The notes below the pieces were generated by a model, which made no database searches, was not told the origin of the DNA, and saw only the letters and a list, made by a program, of their open reading frames with translations. Shown piece after piece: positions 33,972 through 43,683 of a stretch of DNA of 64,000 bases (the first letter of the stretch is position 1; each line of letters starts with the position of its first letter). The DNA is taken from contig JAECUM010011080.1 of assembly GCA_016617855.1 (NCBI GenBank), forward strand, positions 29,420 through 93,419. The letters run 5' to 3'. Source of the stretch: Megalonaias nervosa. Taxonomy: Eukaryota > Mollusca > Bivalvia > Unionida > Unionidae. Both the position numbers and the translations under genes were made by a program.

Positions 33972-34880
33972 ATGGAATCCCGTAGAGCTAAACTAGCACG
34001 ACAACGACTAGAGGCAATTAAGAAATATATCCCCTTCCGTGATCACGTCAAGCAACAACTCCATCATCGTTAGGAAGCTCGAGTGGAATTTGCAGAAGAT
34101 GCGGCAGAATTATTTAAACCAGTTACAGAGTCTACAAAAGGTCTTCTTCCATTGCTGGAACAAACCGCTAAAGCAATTGGAAAACTCGCAGAGCAAACTT
34201 AAATATTCTTTAAAAACTTCCTGCAGAAATAGTTGCTACTCAACCACAATTACAACGAGAAATACAGCAGGTGATGGATCGGTGATGTAAAGGCTCTTGT
34301 TACTCCAGAACCGGAACTAGAAATACCAAAAAACCACCTACTAAATTTACCAAAGATGGTATTGAAATTATTCAGAATGAACCCCATGCGGCTGCTGCAA
34401 CAGGATATCAAGTTCGCGCTACTTTGTTAGATCCAGAACCCGTTGATATTTCAGAATCAAAATGTGTTCCTTTTGTGTTTCGAGTATCTCGAGGTATACA
34501 TATAATTACTGCAAATATCATAACGAATTTGAAGATTTTGAGAAACAGGCTAATGAAACAAAAAGATCCTTATTACACGCAGATACATTATCATCCAGAA
34601 GATCACAATTTGGACCACCAGGTATCGCAGAAGTAAAAGAAACTGGAAATGGTCTTGCCACTCGCGATCAACAATAAAACCCTCCAAACATTCACGACAA
34701 ACTTTGTCCTGATAATGTTCTCGCTGATGTTGATCGACTGGAAATTTTAATCGGTGGAAGATGAGCCGGAAGTAATTCTACAGAAATCATCAACGAGGCA
34801 GCTGCTATTTGTCAACGATTATTTACAGGTGGTATCTTTATCGGGCACTTGTCGATGAAATTACCGACGATAACCACAGC
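33972..34880 (+). pseudogene. Coiled-coil virion-associated protein (Element 2), heavily broken
   Basis: ATG at 33,972 gives a basic N-terminus (MESRRAKLARQRLEAIKK). After a stop near 34,072 the frame resumes with FAEDAAELFKPVTESTKGLLP, matching the KPVTE block of the Element 1 protein at 20,373-21,880. Later segments in other frames (34,350-34,680; 34,680-34,880) carry FTKDGIEIIQN and IINEAAAICQRLF. At least four frame changes or stops occur. It is the first gene after the left terminal repeat. No enzymatic motif. Confidence 0.55.
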
Positions 34881-34888
34881 GACTAGGT

Positions 34889-35330
34889 ATGCAATTAGAT
34901 CAGTGCCAAGAAAATAACACGATCATACGCAATGATCAACTTGGACCTGTCAACGTCAGGGTGATAAATTCTCGATTGACAACATATAAAGTTATCTATG
35001 GAGATGGACTCGGCGATGTTGTTCAAGGTCTATTTAAAACTGTAGCTCCCAAGCGACCCCGATTGCAAAGCAACTAGGAATGAAAGCCATTGCTTTTGTT
35101 CGTAACAAGGTTATTGGCACCGTCAGTGATGTTGCCGGAAAAGCATTCTCAGCGATCCGACAACGACTAGCACGATTAATACGCAGACCGCCAGCGGTCC
35201 GACCGCAGCCAGTAAAATTACCCAACACCCAAGTGATGCCAGCAAATGTCAGTAAAATAATAAATCAAACTGCAAATGAACGACTAGCTAAGTTAGCTGG
35301 TGTGCCACTTACAAAACAACAAACTGCAGA
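34889..35330 (+). pseudogene. pVI-like small virion protein (Element 2), broken
   Basis: The first frame (34,889-35,077) has VINSRLTTYKVIYGDGLGD and VVQGLFKTVAPK. A frame change near 35,055 leads to a basic helical part (35,080-35,330: VRNKVIGTVSDVAGKAFSAIRQR), then a Pro/Arg-rich stretch. The glycine hairpin followed by an amphipathic helix corresponds to the Element 1 protein at 19,131-19,481. The position immediately upstream of the capsid gene is also the same. Confidence 0.55.
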
Positions 35331-35429
35331 GACAGAAAAAAAATATAACCACAATTCTAATAGCGGGAAGTGGTCTGATCCATCGTGGTCTGATCCATCG
35401 TCATCGTGCAAGACGATAATAAATATAAT

Positions 35430-36545
35430 AAATTGTTCAAGCATATGGAATCGCAGAACGAGCTGGTTTTGTTAACAACGGTGTTTTGGCGTTGTTGTAC
35501 AGTGCCACATACAGCACCGACTGAAAGAATATTGAATCATGTCTGGAAAATGTTGACGTTGCCACGACGATACTGGGTCTGGCACGATATTCCGATGATT
35601 ATTCAAGGTCTGCAGGTCCGTCAATGATGTTCGCCAAAGATACCATTGATCACCCCGATCACAGAAACGTAACAATGAATGCCGCTGGATGAATGAAAAT
35701 TTCAACTTGGGGTTCGCAGCACGTCGATTAATGTTAAACGAAGATGAAGAATTTTCATGTGTAATTCCACTATCACACACATTTGGATTTGCAGAAATGT
35801 TAGAAAAGTTATTTTTGTTGCCAAACACACAGTTGTACTTGTCAGAAAAGCCACAGATAACGATGTAATATGGAGAGAAAACGCTGTGGATACTGGTAAA
35901 GTGAGGTTGACCAAAGTTTCCTTGTGGATGACAACAATGACACCATCACTCGCGATTGCTTTCTATCATGGACAGCGGCGGTAAGTGAAAGCTGTCATGG
36001 TTGACGATTACACGGACAGCATTCAAAGTAACGTTAATGGATTGATCACATGGCAAATAGCATCACAACAGGAAGTTTCAGCGCCATGACATATATTAAC
36101 AGCGTTTCAGGATAACACCAGAGTAGATTCACAAACGCAAACCTCGATGGTGTTTGACAAGTTCGGAGTTAATGAAGTTTCACTGAGAATAAATGGAGAT
36201 CATGAACCCTCAGAAGAAGTGTTATTGAAGTTTAAAAATAATCAAGTTGCACTTGCGTCTCATCGTTTAATGACATTCATGGGGCGCGATCAGAATGTTG
36301 ATTCTGGTCTACAGATATCTCAGCGGGATGTTACAACGCTATCTCCGATCTATTACTTTTCGCTGGAACACTTGGATTTGTTTAGACAATCTGTCGTTGA
36401 TATACATTTTGGAGCCTGTGTAGCACTATCAGCTGTTATCCCCAATTACAGAGCAGTCTCTGTTTTATTGTCAGACAAAACATTGCTGCTTGAAGGTGTT
36501 GGTGGGCGAATGAGAGTAATTGATGCACTAGTGAAAAATGTGTAA
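35430..36545 (+). pseudogene. Major capsid protein (Element 2), broken and N-terminally short
   Basis: Frames at 35,440-35,680 (with RYSDDYSRSAGPSMMF), 35,690-35,870 (FNLGFAARRLMLNEDEEFS, LSHTFGFAEML) and 36,147-36,545 (ISQRDVTTLSPIYYFSLEH) align in order with the Element 1 capsid protein. The first 75 or so residues are not found, and the alanine-rich insertion of Element 1 is absent. At least two in-frame stops and three frame changes are present. The last 132 codons are uninterrupted. A 16-bp perfect palindrome centred on GCTAGC (36,549-36,564) follows the stop. Confidence 0.75.
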
Positions 36546-36606
36546 CTAGATTCGCTAGCGAATCCATTACAAAGCAAGCCAACAAAGCAATTTGATCATT
36601 CATAAT

Positions 36607-36998
36607 GATGTATAAATATCATATCATCAAGTCAATGTTATTCTGACACCTGGTCAGATTGCGATGTTACAATCGGTATTGAAAAAGAATTCTGGAACAA
36701 ACGATAGCGCTGAAAACATCGGCGTTGCAAGGCCCAAATAAATTATCACTGACAGAACGTCAACTCAAACACTTCAATGACACCAAACGAACAAAAACCG
36801 GCGTGCGACTTGATCTTTCGTGGATGCCATTAAAGACTAAAAAAAAAACAAAAAACAGGTGGTACATTTCTGCTTCTTGCTATACTTGATCGCCGCTGAA
36901 GCTCCAGCTGTTGCAAAGGCAGCGATGGCATTAAAGAAAGCGACAGAACATAGTCTGACCTCAGAAAAAAAAGAAGGAGGCGAAGGCGGGGATTAAGA
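36607..36998 (+). pseudogene. Conserved small virion protein (Element 2), broken
   Basis: A first frame with VILTPGQIAMLQSVLKKNSG corresponds to the repeated LT-x-x-Q helices of Element 1's 17,115-17,507. After stops and a frame change, an alanine-rich stretch (AAEAPAVAKAAMALKKATE) and a glycine-rich end follow, stopping at 36,998. Same relative position, between capsid and protease. Confidence 0.5.
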
Positions 36999-37059
36999 TT
37001 ACCAGGGACTCCAACGTGGTACGGTCAAGGTCTGAGACTACCAGGAACATTTCTCTGAG

Positions 37060-37500
37060 CAAGCTTCCAATGTCCAATTTTGGCTTACTTGATGATGATC
37101 GTCGATTAAACATCAAAAACTTTACTTGAATTTTCATGCGAGATCAATTACCAAAACAACCAAAATATCATCGAAACTGGTATCATTAATCTAGATGGTC
37201 ACGAACTTCCATGTACTCGCTGGGTTGCATATGCTGTTGATCCACTTGGTGTTGTTTATTTTGATTCAGTCGGACTAACCCCACCAATAGAATCGTGGAT
37301 TGCCGCTCTGGTGTTCGACACTAACAACACAGACGTTAACGGATCCACCTATATGGTCCTGAATCATTAGCTGTTCTAGATGCAATATCGAAGTCATGGG
37401 CGTCCAATGGTCCACCACCACATAAAATCGTACGTGCGTTCACAAGCGACAGAGTCGCTCGTAAACGATACACAAATAAATCCACTTGATCACCATCACT
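37060..37500 (+). pseudogene. Adenain-like protease (Element 2), catalytic His replaced
   Basis: An N-terminal segment (MSNFGLLDDDRRLNIKNF) and, after stops and frame changes, the core with INLDGHELP, RWVAYAVD and VVYFDSVGLTPP are recognisable. The residue before W in the usual T-H-W is Arg (codon cgc), so the catalytic histidine is lost, and no Cys-Gly-Tyr-Tyr-Cys block is readable downstream. Directly upstream, a short frame carries repeated LPGT words. It is followed 22 bp later by the fibre gene. Confidence 0.7.
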
Positions 37501-37522
37501 TAGAGTGTAAACACTCCATATA

Positions 37523-38605
37523 ATGGTTGATATTTATGGAAGATCGTCTACACGTAGTAAGGTTAAAAAAGATGACACCGAAGAAGTTGATTTGTCAGTG
37601 TATGAGACTAAAGATGATCTTGCTGATCTTATGATCCTGTTGGGGTTGACCGGGATGAAGTTGTTATTTTTTGAGGATCGAAATGGCAGGTTAAAGACGA
37701 GCAATATTAAGTGGATTGATATTATCCGTAGAGTTATCGGTGCTACAACGGATAACATTCCAGTATTTACCGACGGCGGGCGAATCAGAGATTCAAGTGT
37801 ATCAATCGCAACTATCAGAAATGAAATTATAAAAAGTGTTGCTCATCGTTTACGATCCACCGGTGATATAATGACTGGTATCCTCGTCACGGTTGGTAAT
37901 TCTATCACTGATCTGAGAGAACCAACATCAGACAATGACGCTATAACAAAGAAATACGTAGACGATATAGATACACTGATTAATGATAAATTAACCACAT
38001 TACGCGCCAATTACGAAATTCACGTGAACAAGTTTGTTGGTCTTCGCAGAAACTGTCAACGACTTCATAAAATCACTGATGATTTCTTCGGAAATCCGAT
38101 GGTTGGCAACATAAAACTCGCTGAAATACACACACAACTCGCTGAACTAGCTAATATTGAAACTACAATCACAACAGCGACATCAAACATTGAAACCATT
38201 AATAACCGTCTCGGTGTTATCAGAGATACCAAGTCTGTGTCGGATAGCATATTAGTGTTACAACGACATCTTAAAGATGCTAAAAATAAGCTCGCAGATA
38301 TATCTAGTGGAATACCTGACATCGTTGAAAAAAATCAGGCGTTCCGCATACGAATCCGTTTATCAACATTGTATGCACAGTAGAAATCAGGATCAGCAAC
38401 GTTGTCACCGCAAAATAGCACCCTTTAATACACCGCCGAAGTCACTGGTGTGTACAGATTGTCCGTGTTCAGCGCTGAAAAATTTGGGATATTTACTACG
38501 TATCTATGGCGTCATTCAACCGATAATTTTTCTGGAATCGTGTCTATTGTGTTAAATCAAGCGGCCGAGGAAACGTTTTTACTGGCACCAGCTGATAAAA
38601 ATTAA
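37523..38605 (+). pseudogene. Fibre-like protein (Element 2), head separated by two stops
   Basis: The first 286 codons (37,523-38,383) are the longest intact frame in Element 2. After a basic/acidic N-terminus there is one phage-fibre-type repeat (STGDIMTGILVTVGN, then DNDAITKKYVDD, residues about 115-155), then a long coiled coil (residues 155-275, with regularly spaced Leu/Ile). The same frame continues past TAG at 38,381 and a TAA about 45 bases later into a beta-rich segment (GVYRLSVFSAEKFGIF) that ends at 38,605, probably the head domain. Its head is not of the F5/8C type seen in Element 1. Confidence 0.6.
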
Positions 38606-38677
38606 CCGCAGCGACGTACTGGTGGTGGCTGGAATTTGTTGCTAAAACGCCTCAAGTGATTACTTAACGTTAATATA

Positions 38678-39388
38678 ATGAGCAATCAGAACGCAGAGCG
38701 TTTCACTATTGGATCACTAAGCGCCGTCGTCGTCGATGGGACACAATCCCAGGATTTTAATTCTGCTCATACAGATTTGAACAAACACATTCCTGGCAGG
38801 CATAGTTAAAAAATATCATCGACATATATACGGCAAAACAAAAATCAATACCGAAGACGTATCATGGTCATTGATGTTGTTGTATACGCCGCATCTACCG
38901 TAGTCGCTGCAACTATGACGTTAGTCGGCACATTATCGGCGACGCACGTGATAGCGCCAGTCGTAGGAATCGGCGTTGCTGTTATAACAGGTGTTGCTTG
39001 TATTCCTAATATTATAGAGAAAAAATTATCAAGATGCTAGACTGAAAAATTACACGAATACACGGAGTTTCCATCAACGAAAACATAAGCGTATGTTGCT
39101 CTAACCAAGCTGATATTGGCAGGATTAAATGACGGTATAATTACCGACCATGAATTTACAAAAATGATTTCGATTTACAATGACGTGTGCAAACGCATCG
39201 GCACTCTGCGTCAGATCGCAGAGCGATCAAACACAGCGTGTCAAGGCACAAAGCGTCTTGCATTTAGAATCTGTGTTAATAATAATGACAGATCATTAAA
39301 CGCGAGTATTGATAGAACAAATCTCTGCTTATACAACACCATCACGTACCATAATGATATCGGCGACGTCAACGCAACCAGTATTTGA
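38678..39388 (+). pseudogene. Hydrophobic membrane protein (Element 2), three in-frame stops
   Basis: One frame of 237 codons from ATG at 38,678, with stops near 38,807, 39,038 and 39,086. The middle encodes two adjacent hydrophobic stretches (VVVYAASTVVAATMTLVGTL and VIAPVVGIGVAVITGVA), followed by NIIEKKL and a helical tail ending in a basic segment. Same layout as Element 1's 25,245-25,727, with a matching IEKKL/IEPKL position. The preservation of frame despite stops supports a former gene. Confidence 0.6.
39311..39381 (+). repeat. Direct duplication of penton 5' region, copy 1
   Basis: About 70 bp (including tacaacaccatcacgtaccat and gacgtcaacgcaaccag) recur with about 85% identity at 42,377-42,446 in the same orientation. 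Copy 1 covers the penton start codon. Confidence 0.8.
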
Positions 39389-40786
39389 TATTAGTTTTCC
39401 TACATCGATTCACTCACCAAACGGTCGGTCACTTGAAGTCGCACTTGCACAACTTCGAGTCTATAATAGTTGGCCAATATTAGATCAAAATCATTTGGAG
39501 GATTACCAGCCAACAACTCCTTCGTATTTGCATATAAAAATAAACGTGATGGAACACCCGTCTAGAACGTTGTTGGTATTGCAACGGGAAGTTATCAAAT
39601 CGAGCAAATCAATAATGAATTTCAGAGCAGAATTAAATCTATTACAGGAAAAAAATCAAAAATCGCCATAACAGTACACGAACCAAAGTTATCTGCTGCT
39701 ATTGAAATTTCAGCACCAGTTTATGCCGTTGACATATAATTCATCAATCAGAACAGTATTAAGCTGACATGAATAAATACCACCACAACCAGATTGTCTT
39801 CCCGAACCAAAAAAGTCTGATTTTGTAACGGATAAACCTGATTTTATAGAGACTGCTAAATATAGATCTCATTCACCACGGGGAGATAATACAGTTCTTG
39901 AGACGCTAGAAGGCGAAATGAGTCATGGATGGGGGGTGGATGGACTGGATGGGTATACAGATATGTGATTGTATTTAAGGAAACGGAATCTTCAAGTCAA
40001 GTATTTATCCAGCAAATAATGTAAGAATATAAAGACAACAAAAAATAATCTGAGAAATTTATTACAACAGTATATATTTGAATATCCAAACGATAATCTT
40101 AAACAAAAAATTATTAATTCAATAAAATATCTAAACAGAGTCCAATATGATGCAGGATATTTTCAAAAATATATCATAGATATGGTGCTTCAATATGGCC
40201 ATATATCCATATCAGATGAAAGTTTTTTTTTAAAGCCATATCGATAATTATTTCTTTAGCATTTTAAGATCACCGAAGATCAGCTGCCGGTTTTCAAATT
40301 ACCAGGACTCGATATTGATAGTATGAAATAAAACGATGTTATTGATGACTATTTCCCAAAGCTTTTACAGCATGGAAAAAATAAACGACCAGAGAATATC
40401 ATCAACAATACTCAAACACAACAATGATCCAGATGGTGGTGGCACACATGTCTCCAGGTGTGGTAAATATCACTTCTACGATATCAGTAAATCTTGTCTG
40501 TGATGCAGTAGATGGAAATTACCAGGCAGATCTTGTTAAATATAAACAAGCCCAGGAGGGATATATTCTTTATTTATTCACGCCAGAGGTACCTCCTGGA
40601 TATTCAATAAATTCAGTACCTGTCAATGCTGCTTATTTACGGTGTCATGATCAGTCATTGTCACGGATACATTTCAGACTGACAAATCAGGATGGTCCTT
40701 TGTTGGACACAAGAAACGAGGAGATATCTCTGAGTCTGTATGTGCGTGACCGTGTAGCGTGCGATAAACCACCCCAGACCGTTTAA
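39354..40786 (+). pseudogene. Penton-like minor capsid protein (Element 2), split by an insertion
   Basis: N-terminal part from ATG at 39,354 (MISATSTQPVFDISFPTS) continues with a frame change near 39,570 to about 39,735. The C-terminal part lies at 40,424-40,786 with LFTPEVPPGYSIN and IHFRLTNQDGPLLD, the hallmark ending shared with Element 1's 19,570-20,331. In between, 39,740-40,420 holds unrelated ORF pieces, including a stretch with VFKLPGLDIDSMK (40,290-40,325) that may be a further small gene or part of a neighbour. The two halves could alternatively come from duplicated gene copies. Confidence 0.65.
39740..40423. other. Insertion or gene remnants inside the Element 2 penton region
   Basis: Three short open stretches are visible on the + strand: 39,778-39,966 (proline/acidic), about 40,024-40,248 (helical, Leu/Gln-rich) and about 40,262-40,424 (with PVFKLPGLDIDSM). 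None has a start or recognised domain. They may be one broken gene. Confidence 0.3.
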
Positions 40787-41394
40787 CACAGTAAAAAATA
40801 TATTTTATGGAAAACGTTGGAATGTTCTATATACAGTAAAAGAAAATATGTCTAATTAATACCGTTTACCACGATGGGGTTGTTCCACTTTTACAATCGG
40901 ACTGTAGACAGTTCACGGTCTTGTAGTGAATCATTTTACTTTCACAATCGGGCTGTAGACGGTTCATGGTCTTGCAGTCTAACATTGGTTTTTTTACTGC
41001 CTTGCGCGCATACCAACTATCTTTTGGTTTTATATTCCCTCAGATAACTCTAATCTAATTTTCTCTATTGCAATTGCAAGTGGGGTGAATTCATAAATTT
41101 GTGTATCAGAGACATCAGCGAGAGATAATTTCATTGCCTGTTCAAGTAATTTAATAAATCTGTATTCCGCAGGTAGTATATATTTTCCCTCGGATTCTTT
41201 CTTGTATTATTTCAAAATCATATATGATTTTTTCGGAATCAAGCTGGTTGTTAAGTTTAAATTTTTCAATCGCAGAAATAATCGCATTAATATTTTCGTA
41301 ATTATATAGTAAATAATTGTTTAAAATAAAAATAATAAAAGCAAAATATAGACAGTAAGAGCGGTTACAACAATGCTGTTTTTTCATTGTGGGG

Positions 41395-41690
41395 TATTTT
41401 ACAGTGCTACAGTTCTCATTTACCAATCATCGTTTAGAACAGTGCTTCATGAGGCTTATTTTTCTTCGCTGTTGTGGGTATTATTTTTATTCGCTTACAG
41501 TACTGCCGTTCTCATATATTTACCGGTGCCACTGCTTCATGAGTTTGTTTTCTTCGCTATTGTGGGTACTATTTGTCTCTGTTGTACCCGTACACTCTCG
41601 CTTACAGTACTACAGTTCTTGTTTAGAACAGTGCTACTGCTTCGCGAGTTTGCTTTTACTCGTTTCTGCTTAACAGTCACTGTCTGGTTT
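41395..41690 (+). repeat. Low-copy tandem repeat, about 100 bp unit
   Basis: Two and a half imperfect units, each containing a ttacagt..ctcattta/ttgtttagaac segment, gtgctt..catgag and ttcttcgct.ttgtgggta. It encodes overlapping open frames in several phases, which explains the spurious ORFs here. Confidence 0.65.
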
Positions 41691-41837
41691 ACTCTTACTG
41701 TCTATTTTTGCGATGAGGTGGAAGGGCCTTATTTTCGCCTGATGGTCGTGGAGAAGTCCTAGATGCGAAACGAAATTCTAGAAATTCAGAAGGCTGTGCA
41801 AGTAATTGTTCAGCGAGGGCTCTACGGTCAACATTTG

Positions 41838-41976
41838 ATGCTAGCATCTGACATACTGATAATTCGTGCACACCCTCCCCAAGATCAAATCCCAGGGAGT
41901 GCAAAATCAGCACCCACCACGTTGCTTCACGTAGTGGAAGGTGTACGTGAATTATACGTACGTCAGATGCTATCAT
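41838..41976. repeat. Large hairpin with internal palindromes (Element 2)
   Basis: Arms 41,838-41,874 and 41,940-41,976 are reverse complements with a handful of mismatches (atgctagcatctgac against gtcagatgctatcat). The loop (41,886-41,938) contains cccaggg, gtgc-aaaatca-gcac and cacgt..acgtag palindromes and matches about 50 bp at 8,203-8,252 in Element 1. The left arm begins in a GATGCTAGCATC palindrome. Confidence 0.75.
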
Positions 41977-42376
41977 TCGCTGATGATTTTCGATGTCTGG
42001 GCTATGGCCCCCACATTATAATACATTTATTGTAACCCATTGACAATTTGTCCATCATGGGTTTCGAACATGAAATTTTCATATGTCTCTTGTGAGATTC
42101 CTCAGCGTTAATCACTAGTCCGCCGGGTGTTCTTATCTTCTATGTTTGAAACTTGTACATAAAGATACCCAGCAGACTCACACACGAATAGTTGAGCAAA
42201 CACATAGTCGACCAAATCTATGTTGAAAACGCAGAATAGTATGAATTTACAAATAAACCCGAAGAGATACAAGTCCGCTCGTTTGGATGATTGTCTGATT
42301 TCACTTTAAAAAACATACCTGGAAATCATAAATAGCATTTAAGGCGGGGCTTAGCGTGTATGGTGAAATGAAAAAG

Positions 42377-42446
42377 GATACACAAATCGCTGCTAATACA
42401 ACGCCACCACGTACCATGATGATATCAGCGAAGTCAACGCAACCAG
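42377..42446 (+). repeat. Direct duplication of penton 5' region, copy 2
   Basis: Second copy of 39,311-39,381. It is not followed by penton coding sequence, so it is a truncated duplicate or a shared regulatory leader. Confidence 0.75.
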
Positions 42447-42903
42447 AATCAATCTCGGTTGACAGTATCGCCAAAGAAACAACATATCATGTGAAAAGAA
42501 AAGATATTATATGTTACAATCGATTGTCCTATAGACAGACAATTTGGCTTCAAAAACACGGAGATAAGCGGGGAGGGGGTTTACTGTTTAGTCGTTACGA
42601 AGTTATTTCCCGCTAAATATATTCTACGACTGATGGAAAATTGATGAAAAGTTTATTTCTACGTGCACAGAGAATCGCACGATGATACAAAAAGAATATT
42701 ATGCTACAATGATATATCACGCTTGTTTAACACGATCTCGATTGCAAATCACTAGCGATTAGCGATGGAACGGTCTACGTTCTCGGGTCGCTAGAGACCT
42801 CGGTGAGATATTGAAATATATTTGGCTGAGTATATTTCTTCGACGACGCTGATTTGGTTGTATCATTTGCGACAAGTTGTACTGAATACGGTTGAATATT
42901 AAA

Positions 42904-43311
42904 CTATTTTCCATCTTTGCGTATTGATGAAAATATTATTTTTCCACCTGTCAATAGATTTATAGACCTAACTGACCAGGCATTTTTCCTATGTTTACCA
43001 GTATTCCCTTTAATGCGCTTTTGACTCGGAGTAATAACCTGAAAATTTATCAGAAAATTATTAACTTTAGTTGAATCAATATGATCGAAAATATAACCTC
43101 CTTTGATCAAGCCATTAAAATTTTCGTAAATAAATCTATGGGAGAGATAACTTCTTTTCCCAGCAGTGAACATAAGATAACCGGTATTAGTAAGAAAACC
43201 GACCGGATTTTTTGTTTGACAATTCCTAATCACACCAGCATGATTTGCCTCATAATTCTTAATGATAGGATGTGTTCTGAATTCTTGCTCCATTTGTATA
43301 GTATATATCAT
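42904..43311 (-). CDS. HNH homing-endonuclease-like protein (Element 2)
   Basis: An uninterrupted 135-codon ORF. A NUMOD-like stretch (IIKNYEANHAGVIRNCQT) leads to an HNH core: SHRFIYENFNG (first His), FDHIDSTKVNN and NFQVITPSQKR, then a C-terminal tail (SINLLTGGKIIFSS). The order and spacing match the Element 1 gene at 13,301-14,125, so both elements carry the same endonuclease family despite different replication modules. It is on the strand opposite to the flanking genes. It probably cuts or nicks DNA; whether it is a homing enzyme or a replication factor cannot be told. Confidence 0.75.
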   Translation of the reverse strand: MIYTIQMEQEFRTHPIIKNYEANHAGVIRNCQTKNPVGFLTNTGYLMFTAGKRSYLSHRFIYENFNGLIKGGYIFDHIDSTKVNNFLINFQVITPSQKRIKGNTGKHRKNAWSVRSINLLTGGKIIFSSIRKDGK

Positions 43312-43429
43312 TTGTCTAAATTATAATTTTATATCACTAAAGAATACGTAAATTGTTTTACTCGGAAAATCTATAGAGATAGTCTTTAGTCTCTTTTATC
43401 GGAGATTCGTAGGAATCATTTTTTCAGTC

Positions 43430-43535
43430 ATAATACCATTTCAAAGCCCTGTATTTTACCACCACATGTTACGCACAGTTGTGTCTTTCCTCTGACTCCA
43501 ACGTTACATTTCAAACATGGTTTTGGTCTTAGGCT
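43430..43535 (-). pseudogene. Zinc-ribbon remnant
   Basis: A minus-strand frame with two C-x-x-C pairs (PCLKCNVGVRG and LCVTCGGKIQG) separated by about 12 residues. No start codon is evident and the frame is short. It could be a DUF5679-like or other zinc-ribbon gene remnant. Confidence 0.35.
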
Positions 43536-43683
43536 CTCTCGTCATACCCTATGATGGTGATATCCAGAGAAATCTTATACACAAGCTCGATTACACGGAG
43601 TTGTTGATACACTCATCAACCATTTGCAACTATTTTCTGCTCGTGAAGTCATATATATTAATTTAAGTTGACGTTTAAATATA

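Larger units (their letters stand above)
40787..42903. other. Element 2 central non-coding region
   Basis: No credible gene over about 2.1 kb. It holds a duplicated 40-bp word near 40,880 and 40,930 (cttttacaatcgg/gactgtagac, then ctttcacaatcgggctgtagac), the low-copy tandem repeat at 41,395-41,690, a long hairpin at 41,838-41,976, the duplicated penton start at 42,377-42,446, and AT-rich filler. It separates the virion gene block from the replication block. Confidence 0.55.

Noticed and set aside
41373..42035. Several overlapping ORFs of 90-129 codons on both strands
   Set aside because: Produced by the 100-bp tandem repeat and the large hairpin, with open frames in multiple phases and no domain.
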